Shown here: positions 35,201 to 44,200 of the stretch, piece after piece
Position numbering within the stretch: position 1 is the stretch's first letter
Layout: each line of letters starts with the position of its first letter
Source: Epiperipatus broadwayi
Lineage: Eukaryota > Onychophora > Udeonychophora > Euonychophora > Peripatidae
DNA length: 64,000 bases
Direction of reading: 5' to 3'
Assembly: GCA_028023455.1 (NCBI GenBank)
Contig: JAQFVV010006215.1
Coordinates: forward strand, 13,355,834 to 13,419,833
Position numbers and translations under genes: made by a program
Notes under the pieces: model-generated
Database searches by the model: none
Seen by the model: only the letters and a program-made list of their open reading frames with translations
Told to the model about the DNA's origin: nothing

Positions 35201-38200
35201 TGTTTGTTTTCAGAAAAAAACAGTCCTGAGAGAAATGAATGATTTAGAAGCATCCAAATGAAGTCACAGCAAAATTAGACTATATTTTGTTTATCAGAAA
35301 CACTGTATTTTGAAACTAGAATGTTCTCAATAGATTCAACATAAGAAATGATCATAAATTAATGAGATGTAAAATATGTGGTAGTGTGAAATTTATTAAA
35401 AATAAATTAAGAATGAAAGTAATAATAGCTGTTAGCTTCAGAAATACATCAATGAATTTAAGCTAGAACTTACAAACAGTTTTAAATGTTAAAAGACTTT
35501 GAAGTAATAGATTGAAATCAGTAAGAAGTTAACCAAATGTACCAAAAAAGCACTTGACTTTTTGTGTCATGACTTCGCAAATCTAGGATATAATCGAATT
35601 GTGTTAATAAGAACCATTTTAATGATCCACAAAATGAACCTAAACCCTGGATAAGTCTTCCATACATTCAGTTAGGATAGCAAATAAACTAAGAAACATA
35701 TGCGCTAACACATATAACATTAGCTTTAGATTCCCTTATCGTTGAATAAATTGTTGAATAATGCAAAAGATAGAATACCACCAGAGCACGTCTTCCAAGT
35801 GGTTTATAAAATTATGTGCAGTGTCTCTTTGTGCACAGCTGTTTATTACAGCAAATCGTGAGCCAATAGATCAACAAGGATTGTCCAGCACCTATTTATA
35901 CAACAGGGCAAAACAAAATAATGAATATCTAATCCAAATAATGTAAAGACAGTTTGCATCAAAAGAAATGATAAAAAACAGAAATACAAAGAAGTGTGGG
36001 GAATTGCAAGAGATTCATATGCAATTAATAAAAAAAAATCCCGTGTTTCATTGTCAAAAAAACAATATTTAAATGTTTTATTTACATAACGAACATTTAT
36101 TTTAGGATGCAATTTTTTAACTGCAAAATAAGACAGCACTGTGATTCTGGCAGTGTTCTGCTGAAAATATGCTTAGTGTAATATAAAACAAGCAAAACTC
36201 ACTATATATTGCCACACACAGCAAGCTAGAGTAATCAATGGATGCCAGAAGGCTTGTTCATAAAATCCCCATCTAGTGCCTACTCATCCAATATTCTCAG
36301 ACTTGTTTCTGGCTTATGGCCTTCGTCAATGAGGAGCCTTGGATCTGAGAGCACTGCATCTAGATCTTAGGCAATATATATAGTGAGTTTTAACAAACAG
36401 TTATACACAAGCATAAGAGGAGGTGGTCATGTGATGTTTATTGGCTTAGTGCAATATAAATTTTAAATTTAAATTATTGTATCTTTTCTTAAAATTCATT
36501 TATAATGAATTTATAAATATTATTTTCACCATGTACATTAGGAACAATAATTCATACTAATGTCTCCAAAGCAGAGGAAATAGCATAAAGATAACAAATG
36601 CTTTGCTAATTGATAAAATAGGAAAAAAACTGTATAATAGCAAAAATAAAAATACAGGACTTTAAAATAGTAAATTTTTATTGAGAAAGAATATGAAAAG
36701 AATTAAAATGATTCATTTAGAAGAATTGAACATATTATGTGGAAGAGTTAATGATGATCTAAAAAAAATTATTTGTTAAACAACAAAACTATTTAAAATA
36801 GAAAAGCATAAAAAATAGAAAATGTTATTGAGGTATTGAGAGAAATGTTATTTCAACATTAAGAAGAAATGATGTGAAAATTATAAAAACAAAAAGGTAT
36901 GAAAGACTTGAATAGACTTTATAAATAATATTAATTTAATATTAATCAAATCTATGAAAAGTATGAAGTTTTTAGTTGAATGATGGCATAATTATAAATA
37001 TTTTATATGAAGCAGTTGAAGAACAGAAACATTGTTTGCAAAATTTTATGCAGAGTGGATAAATGACAAGGAGACTCTAGATAATGGGTAAAATACAATA
37101 GAGAATTTAATATTTGCTAAAGCTGAAAAAGATATTAGAAATTACAGATCTATTAGTCTTCTAGCAAATATATTCAAAACATTTATTAGAATAATTACAA
37201 GTTATCTTTTGAGAACTTTAAATTCAAGACAATCAAAAAAACAAGCTAGATTTAAAAATGGTTATAGTTCAGCAGATGAGAGCCTAATATTAAAAAAAAT
37301 TATAGAAAGAACTAAAGAATATCAATTTCCATTTTGATTAGCCTAAAAGATATTACTAAACAGATTGACATTGATATGGGAATATGACAAGAATGCAGAA
37401 AGGAAAAAATAATAGATTACTGTATTTAATTATCTGGATTTTGCATATAATATGCTATTTTTGCAAATAATATTTCAGAACTGCAGGAAATGTTATAACA
37501 GCTATCAGTTGAAATTAAAAAATAGTATTAAAGTTACATATTAAAAAGATTAAGGTAATATTTAATAAGTTTTCAAATTAAAAAATAAGATTGTTAATAA
37601 CAAATTAGTAGTTATTAAAAATTTATTGAAACATAACAAATGAAGTCAATCATAGAATTAAAGTTGGATGGTATAGTTTCAGTAGAAATAACATAATAAT
37701 AAAATAAATATACTTGTTTGCTAGAAAAAATATCTATAATAAATATGTTCTATCAGGATTTGGCTATGTAATAGAAGAACAGTACAGAGATCTCAGATCA
37801 CACTGAAGAGTGATATGTATATGTATGTTTAAATGCACATACATATATAGGTATAAACTCAATGAGAAAAAATATTAAGTTTAAATAAATTAAAGAATTT
37901 TAAAAGACTGATTCTTTTAAAATAGTAAATAAAAGATTTATAACTTTAAGGAATGTATGTTTAGATTTTCTTCATAAGATAAACTGAAATAACTCATTAA
38001 TTAAAGTCAGAGATAAACTGAAATAACATTAATTAAAGTCAGAGATAACAATGTAAATTCTTGTAAGGAGCATTGAAATGAAGAATCACCTGAGCAGATG
38101 GACGAGAGTACAAACCAATCAATTTCAGGGATGAAAACAGTGAATGCCTCAGTATGAATTGGATCAAGAAGACTACACTTGTTTCTTGGAACTTCACCTG

Positions 38201-41200
38201 TGCAAACTGACAGATATATTGGAGCAGATTGTCTCCTTGGCACAGTGACTTCAAGTGCAGAGAGCTGGCCTGAAAGTTGGAATAGTCAGCTAGGACTCTT
38301 ACAGGTCGTATTGATCTACATTATTTATGTATGCCTTCAGGCCTTATTATATAAAATAATTGTATATATGTAAACAGTTGACACACTATTAATTATTGTT
38401 CATTAAAATATCTAAATATTAACTGTTTAGTGGCGATTTGTATTTTTGGGAAGTGCCCTCTTAGATTAGCTAGACATATCAATTGACACAGTCACAGTTT
38501 TGATTTGAACCCTTAATCAACTAATATTAAACAGTTAAATTTAGGTAAAGGAATTACTAGGCAATACAAGTAGCAATCAGTGAATTTGACATCAGTGAGG
38601 CAAGTAGTTGGCCCCTGTATGTTCAACATGTCGAAAAATACTTACTCATTAATAAAGTTAAAGATGATAAGTATAAGATTGCTTCATTATTATGCTTTGC
38701 TGGGAAAGGAGTTCTTGAGATAGTCAACAGGCTCACTGAACTTCTACCTCCTGAAGATTGTATATACGATCAGGTTAAAGAGCATTTCTCAAATTACTTT
38801 AACCCCTAACTCTCTAGGCTTGTCACTAGACTGCAATTCACAACCCAAAATCAAGATTGGGATGAAAGAATAAAAGATTATGATAGTGCTCCTTGTAATC
38901 TAGCAAAGAATTGCGTCTATGGATCTTTCCTAAATGAAACCATTCTGGGACAATTTCTGACGTGTATGTGTAATGACCGTTTACATCAACTGTTATTGAC
39001 CATTAGCAATTTAAATTGTATAGAGGCTATAAAATGTGGAATAGCTTATGAACTTATGTTTGAGCAATCTTTAAAATTCGCCGAATTCAAAACCGTAAAG
39101 AAAGAATGGTCAAAGAATAATGAGAATAGTGCTAACAATAAAAACCTGTCTATATGTTTTTGCTGTGGGAAAAAGGTCCACAAAGCCAGCAACTATTTTC
39201 TTAAAAGAGAAAGTTCCAAAAAATATATATAAAAAGAGGCACATGGAAAAAATGTGTAATGAAAAACTTAATGATCCCAAAAAGGAAAGTAATAATCATA
39301 AACGTTCATTCATATCAGTGCCAGGCAATCCAGCATACCGATATTAAAAAAGTGTCCACCTATGATGACAAAATTATGTTAAAACTAAAGCTGTGTGATC
39401 AGCCCATATTTATGGAAGTCGACAGTGGTAGCAGAGTGTCATTGATATCAGTCCTTGATTGGTATACTGTTACTTCCAAGTGTAGATAGGCCTATTATCC
39501 AAAAAACTGGCCTAAAGGTGTTAGATATGAATAGTAACTTCATTAGAATAAAGACCATAATTGAAGCACCAATACATGAAAGTCATGGCAAAATTAATGT
39601 ATTACCACTATATGTAGCACATACCTTATCAACCCCATATTAGTACGAGACTGGTTTAGTAAAATGGTAGTAAAAATAAGAATTACAAAAAAAGTTAATA
39701 GCCCCTTCAGAAAAAAACTTTGCAAGGGAATTAAGATGAATTTGGTTATAATAGATATACTCAGAGAGAAAAAACCTTTTCAGTAGCCAGTAATAAACAA
39801 AATCAGGTCAGAGAAGGTCCATGATGACCAGAAACAGAAAGAAACTAAGGACAAAGATGTACTGAAATCAAGTGTAAAACATAAAATTGTAGCTTGTTGG
39901 ACAGCCAAAGATGGCTACCAATGGATTATGAAGCAGATTTGAGATGGCTGGCCAAAGCAACATTCCTGTTTCCTTCACAAAGAACTGTGGAACCCCAGAA
40001 ATAACTGTCGGTACCCAAAGGCTGCATTATGAAAGGCGATTGTACGCTGATACCAGACAAGGGTAGGCAGCATATATTAAAGTGGCTGCATAATAGTCTG
40101 CGAGACATAAGCAGAGCAAAAGCTCTAACCCTTAGTCACATCTGGTGGCCAGATATTAGCATAGAATTGAGGAAAAATGATTGGGATTTTCAAACAACTA
40201 CATTTCCAGAGACTGCACCTAGTGAGCTGAAACAAAATTCATAACAGCGTGCTAAAAGATAAAAAATCCCCACGTATCTTAACAACTCATAGTAAGTTTA
40301 GAGATTAAAACCTGATTTCTGAACTTGGGGGAAATAATGATATGTATGTGTATGCTTAAATTCACATACATATATAGGTATAAAAGTAATAGGGTAGAAT
40401 ATGTCATCGTTAATGGAATAAAACAAAGGAATTTGTGTTTAGATTTCCTTCATAAGATAAACTGAAATAACTCATTAATTAAATCAGAGTTAACAATGTA
40501 AATTCTTGTACGGATCATTGAAATGAAGAATCACCTGAGAGCCAATCAACTTTAGGGATAAAAACAATGAATGCCTTAGTACGAATTGGATCAAGAAGAC
40601 CATTTTATTCTTGGAGCTTCACCTGTGCGAATTGACATTTATATTAGAGCAGATTGTCTCCCATGGCATAGTGACAGAGAGCTGACCTCCAAACATGGGA
40701 ACAGTCAGCTAGGACTCTTACAAGTCATATTGATCTACATTATTATTTATGTATGCCTTCAGGCCTTATATAAAATAATTGTAAATATGAAAATATTTGA
40801 CATGCTATTAATTATCGTTCAATAAAACTGTTTAGTGGTGATTTGTATTTTTAGGAAGTGCCCTCTTAGATTAGAGTAATAAGGATTGATTGAAAATGAA
40901 CACATGAATGAAAGAATAAGTAGTGAAAAATTAAGAATCTGAATTAGAATTAGTCTAAATATATTGCTAGATGAAATGATAATATGACGGGTTTCAAACA
41001 CCATGAAGAATATTTGTTCATTTAGTTTGCTCATTTTTAAACATTATTTTCTAAGTTGTAGATTTTAGGTTATTCAGTAATGGATTTGTTACTTTCATGG
41101 ATGTTTTTTAATAAAATAATATTGGTAATTATGTCAAAAGTTTAATGCACAAAAGTTATAGTCTGTAGTAAGCCCCTTTAATATAGGATATAGTTTTTGA

Positions 41201-44200
41201 CTGAAAGCTGTTTTTCAATCCCCATATCAAATAAATTGTGTGTGGTTAATAACATTTTGACAGCAGTAGACTTATTTAAACATGTGGCAACATTATAAAA
41301 TGCATTTTTACTGTTGTTTTTTTTATTAAATATTTTGTTTTAATAATACAACCTTAAATAATCTACACAATTTTTTTCTTTTATACATATAAGTATGTGT
41401 GTTAGCACCTTTGAATTTTTTTTTTTTGTACTTTCCCAAATACAAACAATGATATATTGTTGGAGATTTACCTTAGAAAAACAAAAAGAAAATAATATAT
41501 GAAAGTAAATAAAAAAAGATTATTTAACTAATACTAAAACAGTGTATTAGTGAAAATGTTCATTAATACTGGCGCCTTTAAAAAAAAAATTAAAAATTGT
41601 TTTAGATATAATATTTATCTTGAATTATTCAGGGATAATTTTCATTGCATTATCTATTATTTATACTCAGGGTTCCAGATAACCAGGAAATATAGTTGTG
41701 GTTTTATGTATGAAGCTACAATTTGGTTATTTTAAATAGAGAAAATATATATGTGTGCAACTATATATATATAGATGATAGAAAAACCTCTTATAACTGG
41801 TATCAACCTTAAGACTCGGTTCACTATATCAACACACACACATATATGAAATAAAAGAAGTAGATAAAATCACCAGAAGCTGTCTGCCTGGGATTTGATT
41901 CCAACTCCTTAATTTTAGCATTTGTCTGCAGAAAGTAGTTTGCTATTAACTGAAAAGAGACGCTTTGATTCCTCTTAGAGGCCTTAAAGGAACTGAGCAG
42001 GGCAAATTCCTAATGTCCACTCCATATGTTCTTGTCATTGCAGCTATTATTACTATGTGATTATTCATATAAGAACATGAAAGGCTTAAAGCTTCAACAG
42101 AAGCACCTTAAAATGCTTAGGTGCCAGACAATCAGATGTAATAATGACTGCATTCTGTTGAAGGTTTTAGCCTTTCGCATTATTAGATCATCTGCTAGCG
42201 CTTAATAAATTTAATATATTTTTTGATTGTTCATATAATATGCAAACATGGATAGGCTGCTCACCATCACACTTAGTCAGCATGGCGAGTTTATTGACTT
42301 TTTTACCTCTGAATTTAAGGTCAGGAAACACCATGGTCTTTCTTCTCAGTTGCCTGATAAGGCAGAATGAATGTATGTGTAAATGATAAATGTTTCTCCA
42401 ATAGATATATACAATCATGACAGACAAAAATAAATCATGGCCTTATTCCCAGAAGGTTGTAAAGTCACCAACCATGGCAGCAATTGGTAGCCGAAGACAA
42501 AGGATGCTAAGAATCCCCTGATTGTGGACCCAGGCTGCCATTTGATGATGACTTTTTATTTAGGTACTTACAACCGCAGATGACTTTCAAGTGAAGGAAG
42601 ATTCCAAGAATTAGAAGATGAACTGTCTTATATTAAATGGGTCATTATTGGACTTTGTGAAGTTAGATGAAAAGGTGAAGAGACAATTGATTTAAAAGTG
42701 GACATGTACTCTACTATAAAGGCACAAATATTGGAAATACAAGTGGAGTAGGATTCATTATGTACTCTATTATAAAGGGACAAATATTGGAAATAAAAGT
42801 GGAGTAGGATTCATTATGAATAAAAAGTGGAAGAACACTGTGGAGATTGATGGTGTATCGGACAGAGTGGCAAGATTAGTTATACAACTTAATAGCAGAT
42901 ATTAAATGCAGATAATTCAGGTTTATGCCCCAACAAGTTATCATAGTGATGAAGTAGTAGAAGATTTTTATATGGATGTACAAAAGGCTTTGATCAGAGT
43001 AAACAACATTTTAAAATTGTTATGGGAGACTTTAATGCTAGAATTGGTAAACAAATGAAAGATGAAAGTGCTGTAGATAATTTTGGTTATGGTAATAGAA
43101 ATGAGAGAGATCATAGACTTGTGGAGTTTGCAGAAAAAAAGAAAAACTTTATATTATGAATTATTTTTTGAGAAAAATGTTAAAAGGAAATGGACATGGA
43201 AGCATCCAAATGCAGGTACAGCAGAATTGGATTATGTTTTGACTAACAGAAAATACATATTTCCAAGATTGTAATGTTTTTAATAAATTTAACACAGGAA
43301 GTGATCATCGATTAGTAAGATGTAAGATACATGTTAATGCAAAACTAGAAAGACAAAAATTATTAAGAAAAACAATATTTACAGTTGATATTCCTAATCT
43401 TCAGAAACATTCTAATGAATTTAAATTAGAACTTACTAATCAGTTTTAAATATTAGTAGATTTTGAACATGATTCAGATTTGAATAAAATTAATATGAAA
43501 ATAATTGATACACTTATAAAAACTGCAACAAAGATAGCTGGTTGAAAAAAGAAGCAATTGACCAATAAAATTTCTAGTGAGAGTAGAAAATTTATGAAGA
43601 AAAGAAGGAATATGAAGATATGTAAAAATGATGCATAAAAAAGGATTGAATATCTCGAATTTTATAAAAATGGTGTGGAAAAGAGTTGAAAATGATAAGA
43701 AAGTATAACTGTGAACTAGCAAGGAAAGCTATAGAAGAGAATAAAAGTCTCAAGAGTGTAAAACAAGATTTTGGTATTGGTAGGAAATTTATATCTGCAA
43801 TAAGAAAAAAAGATAGATTTATTACTAAAAAGAGGGATGACATCATGAAATGGGTAGAAGACTTCTACCAAGAATTATATATTAATAAAGAACAAGTACC
43901 CCCTATATCTATTATATCTTTCAAATTGCCCAGAATTTTAAATGAAGAAGTGAGACATGCAATTAAATTTATAAAGAAAGGAAAGGCTTCAGGTAATGAT
44001 GGAATTATAATTGATATATTAAAAGAAACAGGTGAAGAAATGGAATTTTTTTTAGCAAAGTTATATACCAAATGTCTAGCAAGGAAAGCTATAGAAGAGA
44101 ATAAAAGTCTCAAGAGTGGAAAACAAGATTTTGGTATTGGTAGGAAATTTATAGCTGCAATAAGAAAAAAAAAAGGATTTATTACTAAAAAGAGGGATGA

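Larger units (their letters stand above)
37811..40874 (+). mobile_element. LTR retrotransposon (Ty3/Gypsy-like) with both LTRs, internally deleted
   Basis: Two diverged direct LTRs (37811 to about 38469 and 40338 to about 40874) enclose a Gag-like region with a zinc-knuckle remnant, a protease piece with Asp-Ser-Gly (39421-39429), and a remnant resembling the integrase N-terminus (about 40020-40190). A purine tract (TTGGGGGAAATAA, about 40325-40337) precedes the 3' LTR. RT and RNase H are missing and the frames are shifted, so it is non-autonomous and old. Confidence 0.8.
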
